From Nonomuraea aurantiaca (GTDB lineage Bacteria > Actinomycetota > Actinomycetes > Streptosporangiales > Streptosporangiaceae), in the NCBI RefSeq assembly GCF_020215705.1, contig NZ_JAIWNB010000035.1, positions 1 through 64,000 on the forward strand: a DNA stretch of 64,000 nucleotides, written 5' to 3'. Positions within the stretch are counted from its first letter, which is position 1. Each line of letters opens with the position of its first letter. The notes beneath the pieces are model-generated. The model was not told the DNA's origin. It made no database searches and saw only the letters and a list, made by a program, of their open reading frames with translations. Position numbers and translations under genes: made by a program. Below are positions 49,897 through 60,053 of this stretch, piece by piece.

Positions 49897-50760
49897 GTGC
49901 TGCCCTATGCCGCTTACCTCCGGGTCTACGAGCCGCTGACCGCGTTCGCCGAGTCCGAGCGCAAGGTCTGGGCCGAGTACGCCGAATCGCGTGATCGCCC
50001 CCGCCGGGCCACCGCGCTCAACGCCGAGCACGCCGAGGCCGTCGGGCGCCTGCTCGGCATGCCGCCCCACCCGGCACCCGCACAGGAGAGCCCCAACGCC
50101 TATCTGCGGCGCGTTGAGGACCGTCTCTATGTTTGTCCGTGGCAGACCCGGCTGCGCTCGTGGCTGGCCTTCTCGAGACTGCGTGGCAGTACTCCTACGA
50201 AGCTCATGGACCGGTTCGTGCCCAAGGCGATCGCCGAGCAGACCGCCGACGACTTCGACCGCTACAAGCGCGCGGGCGACTCCGCCACGCTGCGCACCCA
50301 CATCCGCACGACGGCATGGCACGTGCCACCCGCGTGGTTCGTACCCTTCGACGGCAACGAGCGCTGGCTGGTGCTCGGCTCCTCGACGCCGGGACAGGAC
50401 GTGACCACCACGACGGGACGCAACCTCATCTATGTCACCTCCATGGCCCAGGCCAGGAGGCGCTGCGCGCGGGCGCTGCAGGTGCTGCGCAGGCACCTGG
50501 GCGACGTGGCGAACAACATGGACGTGGAGGACGTGGCGAGGTGGCTGGAGGAGTTCCACCCGCACTCGCTGGTCGAGCTCGACTACGGCGGCCTGGTGCG
50601 CCTCATGAACGATGACGCTCTGCAAGCGGACCAGTCCGTCGCGGAGCTCTCAGCGGCCCTCACAGGTCTGGACACGGGTCAAGAAGAGCTTGCCTACGCC
50701 ATGTATCAGAGGGTGATCCTGCGCTGGAAGTCAATGCAACTTCTGGAATCTGCCAACTGA
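49897..50760 (+). CDS. Conserved actinomycete hypothetical protein upstream of bldC
   Basis: A 287-residue soluble protein, Arg- and Trp-rich, without a recognisable domain. It begins LPYAAYLRVYEPLTAFAESE and contains HVPPAWFVPFDGNERWLVLG and SLVELDYGGLVRLM. Its place between vdh and bldC is the one I know from Streptomyces, so it is a conserved neighbour. GTG start with CACGAT 6 bases upstream. Function unknown. Confidence 0.85.
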   Translation: MLPYAAYLRVYEPLTAFAESERKVWAEYAESRDRPRRATALNAEHAEAVGRLLGMPPHPAPAQESPNAYLRRVEDRLYVCPWQTRLRSWLAFSRLRGSTPTKLMDRFVPKAIAEQTADDFDRYKRAGDSATLRTHIRTTAWHVPPAWFVPFDGNERWLVLGSSTPGQDVTTTTGRNLIYVTSMAQARRRCARALQVLRRHLGDVANNMDVEDVARWLEEFHPHSLVELDYGGLVRLMNDDALQADQSVAELSAALTGLDTGQEELAYAMYQRVILRWKSMQLLESAN

Positions 50761-51082
50761 ACCCCAATACAACCGTCTGACCTGCATAAGTAGGTCATGA
50801 CTCGCGGCTGCTCTCTTCTGCGAACTGAGTAGTTTGCCGTTTTCACTGCGATACCACGAAACGTGTCGCTAGAATCACCGAGCGTGACATCGCCATGTGA
50901 GCGGGCAGTTGGGTCAAAGAAGGGCTCGCAAATCGCTCTGCGTGGCGGTATGGTCACTTCGGGTGATGCCGCATATGGCTCAGAAAAGCCGCACGCTCTG
51001 GGCTATAGGGGGACATCCGTGACACGCGCAAAGGGAGTCACAGGATCGCTGAGCCGGTCCACACGGAGGAGAGGCCGCACAA
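50761..51082 (+). promoter_or_regulatory. bldC upstream region
   Basis: A 322-base gap. It contains the palindrome TGACCT-N8-AGGTCA (50778-50797) and a GC-poor stretch. A possible -10 (TATAGG, about 51004-51009) lies just before a GTG that opens a 36-codon frame at 51019-51129 overlapping the bldC start out of frame. bldC itself has a strong GGAGGAGAGG ribosome site 9 bases before its ATG. Confidence 0.45.
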
Positions 51083-51286
51083 ATGTCAGCTCGTACACCC
51101 GAGGCCGAGCCGCTGCTCACGCCCGCTGAGGTCGCGACCATGTTCAGGGTCGACCCCAAGACCGTTACCCGGTGGGCGAAGGCAGGCAAGTTGACGTCGA
51201 TTCGTACCCTCGGCGGTCACCGGCGTTACCGGGAGACCGAGGTCCGCGCACTGCTGGCGGGGATTCCGCAGCAGCGCTCGGAGTAG
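51083..51286 (+). CDS. bldC: Developmental regulator BldC (MerR-like, single domain)
   Basis: A 67-residue DNA-binding protein nearly identical to Streptomyces BldC: LLTPAEVATMFRVDPKTVTR then WAKAGKLTSIRTLGGHRRYR. The winged helix-turn-helix covers the whole protein; there is no effector domain. BldC binds cooperatively to direct repeats and delays sporulation in Streptomyces. Genomic context (vdh, hypothetical) supports orthology. Confidence 0.98.
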   Translation: MSARTPEAEPLLTPAEVATMFRVDPKTVTRWAKAGKLTSIRTLGGHRRYRETEVRALLAGIPQQRSE

Positions 51287-51382
51287 TGCCGGGGTCGTCA
51301 CGAACCTCAGGGGGGTTGAATGGTGGGCCGTGCTGGACAGCCCGGTCCACCCAGGTGACGACGTCATGTCATAATGGGGAGC

Positions 51383-51404
51383 TGGCGCCGCCCGCCCGGC
51401 GCCA
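51383..51404. terminator. Hairpin terminator between bldC and tetR
   Basis: TGGCGCCG and CGGCGCCA are perfect 8-base arms with a 6-base loop, lying between the convergent ends of bldC (51286) and the TetR gene (51422). Confidence 0.65.
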
Positions 51405-51421
51405 TCCTTCCCGAAGGGGAT

Positions 51422-52087
51422 CTAGGCCAGTTGTTCCCTGGTCAGCAGATCCAGCAGCCGGTTGACCTCCGGGTCATAGCCGGCGGCTACTCCGAGTAGT
51501 GCGACCATGTGGTCCACGAGCATCTTCTCGAGCGTCGGACGCTCGATGTCGCGGTGTTCCAGCCAGTCGAGGCCGGCGGTCTCCACCGACGCGATCCACG
51601 ATCTCAGCGTCGTACGCAGCACCGGGCTCGGCCGTTCGACCCGCATCTGCCGCTGGATGAGCCGGAAGAGGCGTTGCCGCACACCGTCGACGATCTCCCC
51701 GACCTCCCCCGCCCGGTTGGTGGGGCCGCCGCGCAGCAGCGCCGCGAAGCCGGCCGCGTGCTCCTCGACGAAGTCGAAGTAGCGCCCGAGCCCCGAGGCC
51801 AGCTCCTCCAGGGGCCGGCCGCCGCCCTGCGGGCGCAGCCGCGACTCCAGCTGGTCGGCCGCGCTCTTCAGCGCCGCCACGTACAGCTCCTGCTTGCCGC
51901 CGAAGTAGTGGTAGACCAGTGCCCGCGAAGCCCCGGCGGCCGAGGCCACGTCGTCGATCGAGACGTCTTCCGCGTCGCGTGTGCTGAAGAGTTCGAGGGC
52001 CGCGGCCATGAGCTCCTCGCGACGGCGATCCACGCTGAGCCTGCGCCGAGCCGGTCGGGCCGCTTCGGCTGACTTCCCGGGTGTCAC
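51422..52087 (-). CDS. TetR family transcriptional regulator
   Basis: A 221-residue regulator with helix-turn-helix VSIDDVASAAGASRALVYHY followed by FGGKQELYVAALKSA. The C-terminal ligand domain ends in VNRLLDLLTREQLA. The GTG at 52087 is preferred because a -10-like GATACT lies 8-9 bases upstream; a longer frame is possible. It has no obvious divergent partner, the LacI gene being on the other side. Ligand unknown. Confidence 0.9.
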   Translation of the reverse strand: MTPGKSAEAARPARRRLSVDRRREELMAAALELFSTRDAEDVSIDDVASAAGASRALVYHYFGGKQELYVAALKSAADQLESRLRPQGGGRPLEELASGLGRYFDFVEEHAAGFAALLRGGPTNRAGEVGEIVDGVRQRLFRLIQRQMRVERPSPVLRTTLRSWIASVETAGLDWLEHRDIERPTLEKMLVDHMVALLGVAAGYDPEVNRLLDLLTREQLA

Positions 52088-52233
52088 AACAGCACAGTAT
52101 CCGACGCCGTGCCTAATAGCGGACATGTAGCCAAGGGGTCAATATCAGCCTTCCCTAACATGAGGCCGTACCCTGCGGCGAACTCGATCGTTTGGTCAGA
52201 CAGGTGCCCAACTTCGCATCGCGGGGGAGACAC

Positions 52234-53283
52234 ATGTCAGGACCACCCGTCAACACTTCAACTATTACCGAGCTCAGGGAGGTAGACGCGGTACCTCGGC
52301 CACGACCGACCATCCGCAACGTCGCGGAGCGAGCCGGCGTCTCGAAGTCGCTGGTCTCACTCGTACTACGCGGATCCCCGCACGTGAGTGAGCACCGGCG
52401 GCAAGCCGTACTGCAGGCGGCCCGCGAGCTCGGCTACCGGCCCAACGCCGTCGCGCGGAGCCTCGTCGAGGGCCGCACTCACCTCGTCGGCGCGCTCGTC
52501 GCCGACCTGCACAACCCGTTCTACGCCGAGTTCCTCGACGGACTGCAGGAGAGCCTGCACGGCGACGGACTGCGCATGCTGATCGGCAACAGCCAATGGG
52601 ACCCCGCCTTCGAGGACGAGGCCGTGGAGGCCTTCCTGGAGCTCAGGGTCGACGGGCTGGTGTTACTCGGCATCGCGCCGACCAGCGAGACGCTGATCGA
52701 GGCGACCTCCTACACGCCGACGGTCGTCGTAGGGGAACGTGACATCGAGCTCGAAGGCGTCGACATCGTGGTCGACGACGACCAGCTCGGCGCCCGTCTG
52801 GCCATCGACCACCTGGTCGATCACGGCCACAAACGGATCGCGCACATCGAGGGTCCGCGCTCCTCACGCTGCGAGGGCTATCTCGTGGCGATGCGCAGGC
52901 ACTCGCTGGCGCCCTACATCATGGTCGAGGCCGCGGAGTCGACCGAGGAGGACGGCCGGCAGGCCGCCCTCGCCCTGCTCAGCCGCGAACCCAGGCCCAC
53001 GGCGATCTTCGCCGCCAACGACGTGGTCGCGCTCGGCGTCCTCTCGGCCGCGGCGGAACTGGGCCTGAAGGTACCGGACGACCTGTCGGTGGTCGGTTAC
53101 GACAACACCCACCTGGCCGCCTCGCACCACATCTCCCTCACCTCCGTCGACCAGCCGCGCCGCACCATGGGCCGGTCCGCGGCGGCACTGCTCAGCGACC
53201 GGATCGGAGACCCCGCGAAAGTAGCCCGCCTGCGACAGGTGACACCCGAACTCATCGTCCGGCGGAGCACGGGTCCCGTTTAG
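52234..53283 (+). CDS. LacI family transcriptional regulator
   Basis: A 349-residue repressor. The DNA-binding domain starts at about residue 26 (TIRNVAERAGVSKSLVSLVL) with hinge helix RPNAVARSL, after a poorly conserved leader. Residues about 85-345 form the periplasmic-binding-protein-like sugar domain (GALVADLHNPFYAEFLDGL, VVGYDNTHLAASHHISLTSV). ATG at 52234 has GGGGGAGA upstream. No sugar transport or catabolic operon is adjacent, so its target is elsewhere or is itself. Confidence 0.92.
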   Translation: MSGPPVNTSTITELREVDAVPRPRPTIRNVAERAGVSKSLVSLVLRGSPHVSEHRRQAVLQAARELGYRPNAVARSLVEGRTHLVGALVADLHNPFYAEFLDGLQESLHGDGLRMLIGNSQWDPAFEDEAVEAFLELRVDGLVLLGIAPTSETLIEATSYTPTVVVGERDIELEGVDIVVDDDQLGARLAIDHLVDHGHKRIAHIEGPRSSRCEGYLVAMRRHSLAPYIMVEAAESTEEDGRQAALALLSREPRPTAIFAANDVVALGVLSAAAELGLKVPDDLSVVGYDNTHLAASHHISLTSVDQPRRTMGRSAAALLSDRIGDPAKVARLRQVTPELIVRRSTGPV

Positions 53284-53305
53284 AGAGAGCCAAAGCTGGG
53301 TCAAC

Positions 53306-53329
53306 CCGTGCGGTGGCGGCGCCGCACGG
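53306..53329 (+). terminator. Hairpin terminator after the lacI-type gene
   Basis: CCGTGCGG and CCGCACGG form 8-base arms with an 8-base loop, 22 bases after the stop, followed by CGGTTTAC. Confidence 0.6.
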
Positions 53330-53379
53330 CGGTTTACTCGTCAGGGTCATGCGACACGATCTGATCCGGGGGGACAACC

Positions 53380-53634
53380 ATGCGTGATCCGGAACTGGTG
53401 TCCTGCGCCCAGCGCGCGGCGACCGAGCTCGAACGTGCCTGGGCGCAGTGGCGCGCGGGCCGGGACAGGGGCAGGGGTATCGACGTCGGCGCAGAATCCG
53501 TGGCCAGCTACGTCGCCCACTCCCTCGACCACCCGTGGGGCCGTCCCCGCGTCGTCCTCGGCCTCGACGCCGAGGACGCCCGGGAGCTCGCCGCGCTGCT
53601 GGAGCGGCAGGAGGTGGGCGAACACGTCTGGTGA
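53380..53634 (+). CDS. Small hypothetical protein
   Basis: An 84-residue soluble protein, rich in Arg, Ala and Glu, likely helical (LVSCAQRAATELERAWAQW). No family recognised. GGGGGGA lies before the ATG and codon bias fits the window. A short duplicated sequence (CGTCTGGTGAGG, at its end and 47 bases later) follows it. Confidence 0.6.
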   Translation: MRDPELVSCAQRAATELERAWAQWRAGRDRGRGIDVGAESVASYVAHSLDHPWGRPRVVLGLDAEDARELAALLERQEVGEHVW

Positions 53635-53710
53635 GGAGCCGCTCTCCGCACAGGAGCCGCTCTTCACATAAGCGTCTGGTGAGGGCCCCGCTTGACGTAA
53701 GTTGGAACGC

Positions 53711-54562
53711 ATGCGTGCTCTACCAGCGTCACTCCTCGCCGCCTGCGGCCTGATCGCCACCGCGTGCGGCGGCACCGACAGCGGTGGCGCCGCAGCAGGT
53801 CAGGCCGCCCGAGCAGCCGCGACGACCCCAGCCGCGGCCCCGGCGTCGGCGCCGACCCAGGCGAAGTCTCAGGCCCATGCCAAGCCTCAGGCGGTGGCCG
53901 GCCCGCTGGAGGGCAAGACCATCGTCATCGACCCTGGGCACAACGGCGGCAACTACCGCAATCCCACGGCCATCAACCGCAAGGTCAACGTGCTGACCAA
54001 GTGGAAGCCGTGTGACACGACGGGCACCGAGACGGCGAGCCACTACACCGAGGCCGCCTTCAGCTGGGACGTCGCCAACCGCATGGTCAAGATCTTGAAG
54101 GCCCGCGGCGCCAAGGTGAAGCTGACCAGGACCGACAACAACAGTGTCGGGCCGTGCATCACCCAGCGGGCCGCCATCGGCAACAAGGCCAAGGCCGACG
54201 CCGCGATCTCCGTGCACGGCGACGGCGCCCCGGCCGCCGACCACGGCTTCCACGTCATCATGCCGAAGAAGATCAACGGCCCGGTCGACCCCGTCGTGGC
54301 CGACTCGAGCAGGCTGGGCGTGGCCGTGCGCGACGCGTTCAAGAAGGGCACCGGTTTGCCCTACTCCACCTACATCGGCAGCAAGGCCCTCGACTACCGC
54401 AACGACCTCGGCGGCCTCAACCTGTCGACCGTGCCGAAGATCTTCATCGAGTGCGGCAACATGCGCAACGCGGGCGAGGCGGCCAAGTTCCAGGATCCCG
54501 CGTTCAGGCAGCGGATCGCGGTGGCGCTCGCCGACGGATTGCAGCACTATCTCAAAGCATGA
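53711..54562 (+). CDS. N-acetylmuramoyl-L-alanine amidase, lipoprotein (Amidase_3)
   Basis: A 283-residue cell-wall hydrolase that cuts the bond between muramic acid and the stem peptide. The signal ends in a lipobox-like IATAC (Cys19), then an Ala/Pro linker to about 60. The zinc site is His in VIDPGHNGG, Glu in YTEAAFSWDVANRM and His in ISVHGDGA; the catalytic Glu is in IFIECGNMRN. It resembles mycobacterial Ami1 (Rv3717). ATG at 53711 places the signal correctly. The stop overlaps the GH20 start (ATGA). Confidence 0.9.
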   Translation: MRALPASLLAACGLIATACGGTDSGGAAAGQAARAAATTPAAAPASAPTQAKSQAHAKPQAVAGPLEGKTIVIDPGHNGGNYRNPTAINRKVNVLTKWKPCDTTGTETASHYTEAAFSWDVANRMVKILKARGAKVKLTRTDNNSVGPCITQRAAIGNKAKADAAISVHGDGAPAADHGFHVIMPKKINGPVDPVVADSSRLGVAVRDAFKKGTGLPYSTYIGSKALDYRNDLGGLNLSTVPKIFIECGNMRNAGEAAKFQDPAFRQRIAVALADGLQHYLKA

Positions 54563-56163
54563 TTCCTCGCCCCAATCTGCTGAGCGATCTCTCCGCCTCC
54601 TACGAGCTGGCCTCGGGCGCGGCCGTCTCGGGGCCCGCTGACCTGGTCGACGCCGTACGCCTGGCGCTCCCGGTGCTCGACCTGCGGCCGGGCGACGCGG
54701 GAGCCGTCGACCTGCGGCACGACCCCGCCCTCGGGCCGGAGGCGTACCGGCTGGTCGTGGGGTCGCGCGGAGTGGAGATCACGGCGGGTGACCGGGCGGG
54801 CGCCTTCTACGCGGGACAGTCGCTGCACCAGTTGCTGCCGCACGCGTCCTACCGTTCCGCGTTCTCGGCCGAGGCGGCGTGGATCGTTCCCGGGGTACGC
54901 GTCGAGGACGCTCCCCGCTTCTCGTGGCGTGGGCTGCACCTCGACGTGGCCAGGCACTTCTTCCCCAAGCGGGAGGTGCTGCGCCTGGTCGACCTGATGG
55001 CGATGCACAAGCTCAACCGCCTCCACCTGCACCTGGTCGACGACCAGGGCTGGCGGGTGGAGAGCAGGGCCTACCCGAGGCTGCACGAGGTGTCGTCGCA
55101 CCGCTCGCGCACCGCGGTCAACCACTACCGCGAGCCCAACGCCTACGACGAGATCCCGCACGGCGGCCACTACTCGCTCGACGACCTGGCGGAGATCGCC
55201 GCCTACGCGCGGGCCCGCGCCGTCACCGTCGTGCCGGAGATCGACGTGCCGGGGCACGCCCAGGCGATCCTGGCCGCCTATCCGGAGTTCGGCTCCTCCG
55301 ATGAGGACTACCAGGTGCTGGAGCGGTGGGGCATCACGCCGGCCATCCTGTCTCCCATGCCGCCCACAGTGGAGTTCCTGACCACGATCTTCGACGAGTT
55401 GATCGGCGCCATCGGCGAGACCCCCTACGTGCACATCGGCGGCGACGAGGTGGTCCTCGACCACTGGACCGCCTCCGCAGAGATCACCGCCTACCGCGAC
55501 TCGCTGGGCCTGTCCTCCATGGGCGAGTTGCAGGCGTGGTTCCTGCGCCGGCTGGCCGACGTGCTCGCAGAGCGCGGCGCGCGGGCGGTCGTGTGGGACG
55601 AGGCGTTCGTCAGCGGCGAGCTGCGGCACGACACGCTGGTGATGCCGTGGCGCGGGATGAGCGTCGGCCGCCGGGCCGCCGCGGCGGGCCACGAAGTGAT
55701 CGCGACACCGGTGTTCCCGCTGTACTTCGACTACGCAGAGTCGGCGTCGGCCGACGAGCCCGTGGCGATCGGCGACGCGATCACGGTCGCCGACGTCGCG
55801 GCCTTCTCCCCCGCCCCGGACGACTGGTCCGAGGAGGAGCGGTCGCGGGTCGTCGGGGCGCAGGCCCAGCTCTGGAGCGAGCGCATCCCTGACCCCCGCA
55901 CGCTCGACTACCGGGCGTGGCCGCGGGCGTGCGCCCTGGCGGAGGTGGCGTGGTCCGGCTCGGCGGGGACCGACTTCCCGGCCCGCCTGAGCGAACATCT
56001 CGGCCGGCTCGACGCGATCGGGGTGGAGTACCGGCCGCTGGACGGTCCCAAGCCGTGGCAGCGGCGCAGGCCTCACCGGCCGGCCGCCGTACGCGTGGCC
56101 GACGTCATGACGCGGCTGGACTCGATGACCCACGACGCGGAGTCGACCAGGCCCAGCGTGTGA
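54559..56163 (+). CDS. Beta-N-acetylhexosaminidase (GH20)
   Basis: A 534-residue glycosidase that releases terminal N-acetylglucosamine. The N-terminal GH20b-type domain (about 1-125, ending GQSLHQLLPH) is followed by the TIM barrel RFSWRGLHLDVARHFFPKRE. The catalytic Asp-Glu pair is in HIGGDEVVLDHW; VPEIDVPGHAQ is also typical. No signal peptide, so it is probably cytoplasmic and acts on recycled wall or chitin fragments. Coupled to the amidase by a 4-base overlap. Confidence 0.92.
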   Translation: MIPRPNLLSDLSASYELASGAAVSGPADLVDAVRLALPVLDLRPGDAGAVDLRHDPALGPEAYRLVVGSRGVEITAGDRAGAFYAGQSLHQLLPHASYRSAFSAEAAWIVPGVRVEDAPRFSWRGLHLDVARHFFPKREVLRLVDLMAMHKLNRLHLHLVDDQGWRVESRAYPRLHEVSSHRSRTAVNHYREPNAYDEIPHGGHYSLDDLAEIAAYARARAVTVVPEIDVPGHAQAILAAYPEFGSSDEDYQVLERWGITPAILSPMPPTVEFLTTIFDELIGAIGETPYVHIGGDEVVLDHWTASAEITAYRDSLGLSSMGELQAWFLRRLADVLAERGARAVVWDEAFVSGELRHDTLVMPWRGMSVGRRAAAAGHEVIATPVFPLYFDYAESASADEPVAIGDAITVADVAAFSPAPDDWSEEERSRVVGAQAQLWSERIPDPRTLDYRAWPRACALAEVAWSGSAGTDFPARLSEHLGRLDAIGVEYRPLDGPKPWQRRRPHRPAAVRVADVMTRLDSMTHDAESTRPSV

Positions 56164-56173
56164 GCGGTGGCCC

Positions 56174-56953
56174 TCACATCTCCAGGACCATGGTCATGAA
56201 GGCCAGCAGGTCGGCCCGGCGACGGAACGGATTGCGGTAGAGCGCGGGGCCGCCCTGCCTGATCCGCAGCGCCTCGCGCACGATCCGGTGCCAGCGCTCG
56301 TGGAAGGCCTCCAGCGCGTATTCGCCGGCGGCCGACTTCGACGTCACCTCGCCCACCGCGAGCGTCTGGCGCAGGCGGGCGATCCCGAGCACTCCCCACG
56401 CGGTCTGGTAGTCGCTCAGCGCGGCCACGCCCGGCCAGGAGATCCGCCGGGCACTGCGCTGAACCCACCTGGTCCAGTACGTCGCCAGGTTCTCCCGGGT
56501 CGTCCGGGCGAGCGTGTCCCAGTCGGTGTGGATGCCGAGCTGAGCCGCCGCCGGTCCCCGGACCGCCACTCCGCTCTGGGCGAGTACGTGCCAGGTGACC
56601 AGGTGCCGCTCGAACCGTCCCGACTCGGTCAGCCGCCATTCGCGCACCGACGGGCCGTCGGGTGCCTGGGCCGGGTCCTTGCGCAGGTCGTCCCAGGTCA
56701 CGTAGAGCCCGTCGAAGTGCGGCTTGGCCCCGGTGGGCTTCAGCTCGGCGTGGATCGTACGAAGGGCCGCGGGATCGGGCGACCGGCTGGTCACGGCGAC
56801 GAAGTCGATGTCGCTCAGCTGCGGCCGGTAGTCGCCCAGCGCGATCGATCCCTGCAGGTACAGCCCCTCGACCAGACCGGGCGCGTGGCGATCGGCCAGC
56901 GCGAGGTAGTCCCGGCACAGACGCGAGGGGATGTCAGGCAGATCATCGAGCAT
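56174..56953 (-). CDS. Nucleotidyltransferase, DUF4111/aminoglycoside adenylyltransferase-like
   Basis: A 259-residue protein. The pol-beta-type site is GSIALGDYRPQLSDIDFVAV (G-S-x9-D-x-D). The C-terminal helical domain (about 150-259) is that of AadA-like/DUF4111 proteins. Substrate unknown; resistance to aminoglycosides should not be assumed. TAGGGT lies 6 bases before the ATG (leaderless type). Ends 10 bases from the convergent GH20 gene. Confidence 0.85.
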   Translation of the reverse strand: MLDDLPDIPSRLCRDYLALADRHAPGLVEGLYLQGSIALGDYRPQLSDIDFVAVTSRSPDPAALRTIHAELKPTGAKPHFDGLYVTWDDLRKDPAQAPDGPSVREWRLTESGRFERHLVTWHVLAQSGVAVRGPAAAQLGIHTDWDTLARTTRENLATYWTRWVQRSARRISWPGVAALSDYQTAWGVLGIARLRQTLAVGEVTSKSAAGEYALEAFHERWHRIVREALRIRQGGPALYRNPFRRRADLLAFMTMVLEM

Positions 56954-57054
56954 CCGGGAACCCTAGCAACGCCGGGAAACGCATGCTGTCGCGTTTCCGG
57001 GATCGCAGTTTTCAGGCCACGCGCTTCACACCGTACGTTTTCACCTCGCGCGTC

Positions 57055-58107
57055 TCAGGCCGTGCGGCCGATGGCTTCGGAGATCGAGGTGAGGCCGTGG
57101 CGGCGGACGCGGCGGGCCAGCTGCCGGTGGATGCGCGCGGCCCAGAACGGCCCGCCGTAGATCCACCCGGTGTAGCCCTGGACCAGGGTGGCCCCGGCGA
57201 GCAGGCGTTCCCACACGTCGTCGACGTCCTCCACGCCGCCCACGGAGACCAGAGTGAGCCGGTCGCCGACGCGGGCCCGCAGCCGGCGCAGCACCTGCAG
57301 GGAGCGGGCCTTGAGCGGGCGTCCCGACAGCCCGCCGGTCTCGCCGCCGTGCCGGATCGTGGTGTTGGTCGCGATGATCCCGTCGAGTCCCAGCTCCAGC
57401 GCCAGGTCGGCGACGGCGTCGACGTCCTCGTCCGCGAGGTCGGGCGCGATCTTCACCAGCAACGGGGTACGGCGCGGGGTGCCGTCCGCGACCAGCTTGA
57501 CCGAGGCGAGCAGCGGGCGCAGCAGCGACACGGCCTGGAGGTCGCGCAGCCCAGGCGTGTTGGGCGAGCTCACGTTGACCACGAGGTAGTCGGCCAGCGA
57601 TGCCAGCTCCTTGGCGCTGGCCACGTAGTCGGCGACGGCCTCGGACTCGGGCACCACCTTGGTCTTGCCGATGTTGACCCCGACCACGACCGGGATTCCC
57701 CGGGTGCGGCGCAGGCGGCGCGCGGCGGCGGCCGCCCCGGCGTTGTTGAACCCCATCCGGTTGATGACGGCCCGTCCCGGCACCAGCCTGAACAGCCGGG
57801 GCCGGGGGTTGCCCGGCTGGGCGTGCGCGGTGATGGTGCCGACCTCGACATGGCCGAAGCCCAGGGCGGCGACGCCCTCGGCGCATGCGGCGTCCTTGTC
57901 GAACCCGGCGGCCAGGCCGAGCGGTCCGGGGAAGTGCACGCCGAACGCGCTGACGCGCAGAACCGGGTCGTGCGGCGCGAGCGCTCGATGGAGCAGCCGC
58001 TTGAGCAGGGGTAGCGCCGAGAGCAGCGCGAGGGCCCTGACAGTCAGATGGTGCACGGCCTCGGCGTCGAAACGCCGCAAGACCTGCGTGAACACGAGGC
58101 GATACAT
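57055..58107 (-). CDS. pyrD: Dihydroorotate dehydrogenase, class 2 (quinone)
   Basis: A 350-residue membrane-associated flavoenzyme of pyrimidine synthesis. The N-terminal helical extension (MYRLVFTQVLRRFDAEAVHH) marks class 2. FMN and substrate sites: GLAAGFDKDA, RLFRLVPGRAVINRMGFNN-like stretch, and the catalytic Ser in VVNVSSPNTPGLR. VSVGGVEDVDDVWERL and GYTGWIYGGPF complete the phosphate site. TAGCCT lies 8 bases before the ATG. Confidence 0.95.
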   Translation of the reverse strand: MYRLVFTQVLRRFDAEAVHHLTVRALALLSALPLLKRLLHRALAPHDPVLRVSAFGVHFPGPLGLAAGFDKDAACAEGVAALGFGHVEVGTITAHAQPGNPRPRLFRLVPGRAVINRMGFNNAGAAAAARRLRRTRGIPVVVGVNIGKTKVVPESEAVADYVASAKELASLADYLVVNVSSPNTPGLRDLQAVSLLRPLLASVKLVADGTPRRTPLLVKIAPDLADEDVDAVADLALELGLDGIIATNTTIRHGGETGGLSGRPLKARSLQVLRRLRARVGDRLTLVSVGGVEDVDDVWERLLAGATLVQGYTGWIYGGPFWAARIHRQLARRVRRHGLTSISEAIGRTA

Positions 58108-58165
58108 CAGGGGTCAGGCTATCAATCGCCGGACCTCGCGGCGGAGACGCCCTATATTGACCGAC

Positions 58166-58540
58166 ATGGCGCAGCTCAAGATCTACGGTCGGCGGGACGT
58201 GTGGGCCGGGCGGCAGCGAGAGCTCTCGGACCTGCTGCACTCCTGCCTGGTGAGCGCGTGGGGGTTGCCGGAGGACAAGCGGTTCCACCGGTTCCTGCTG
58301 CTCGACGCCGAGGACTTCGTGTGCCCGCAGCGCGGCCCGAACTACCTGATCATCGAGGTGGTCTGCTTCACCGGCCGCAGCGACGACGCCAAGCGGGCGC
58401 TGATCCGGACGATCTATGACAGATCTCAGCTCGCCGCCGAGGACGTGGAGATCACGATCATCGAGATGCCCAAGGTCAACTGGGGCATTCGCGGGGTTCC
58501 GGCGGACGAGCTGGCGCTGCCGTACAACGTGGAGGTCTAG
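58166..58540 (+). CDS. Tautomerase family protein
   Basis: A 124-residue protein of the tautomerase superfamily (longer second subgroup). Conserved are RRDVWAGRQRELSDLLHSCL, RFHRFLLLDAEDFVCP and VNWGIRGVPADEL. The usual catalytic Pro after the start Met is Ala here (MAQLKIY), so classical tautomerase activity is doubtful. TATATT lies 7 bases before the ATG (leaderless). Confidence 0.85.
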   Translation: MAQLKIYGRRDVWAGRQRELSDLLHSCLVSAWGLPEDKRFHRFLLLDAEDFVCPQRGPNYLIIEVVCFTGRSDDAKRALIRTIYDRSQLAAEDVEITIIEMPKVNWGIRGVPADELALPYNVEV

Positions 58541-58623
58541 GTTCGGGCGAGCGCACTCGGCCGAGTCCTTGACCCAGGGGCGAGGTTCAGGGGTGGAGTT
58601 GGGCGGACGGTATGGTCCGACTC

Positions 58624-60003
<1,380 letters not shown>

Positions 60004-60053
60004 CGGAACGGCGCTTACTCGCGGCTAACACCCGACCCGCCACGCTCGACCAC

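Noticed and set aside
53626..53690. Short duplicated sequences between the small hypothetical gene and the amidase gene
   Set aside because: CGTCTGGTGAGG and AGGAGCCGCTCT each occur twice but show no symmetry or mobile-element features; probably a local slippage duplication.
56174..56953. Nucleotidyltransferase as an aminoglycoside-resistance gene
   Set aside because: Only the fold motif is visible; resistance enzymes share it with many other proteins, so no resistance claim is made.
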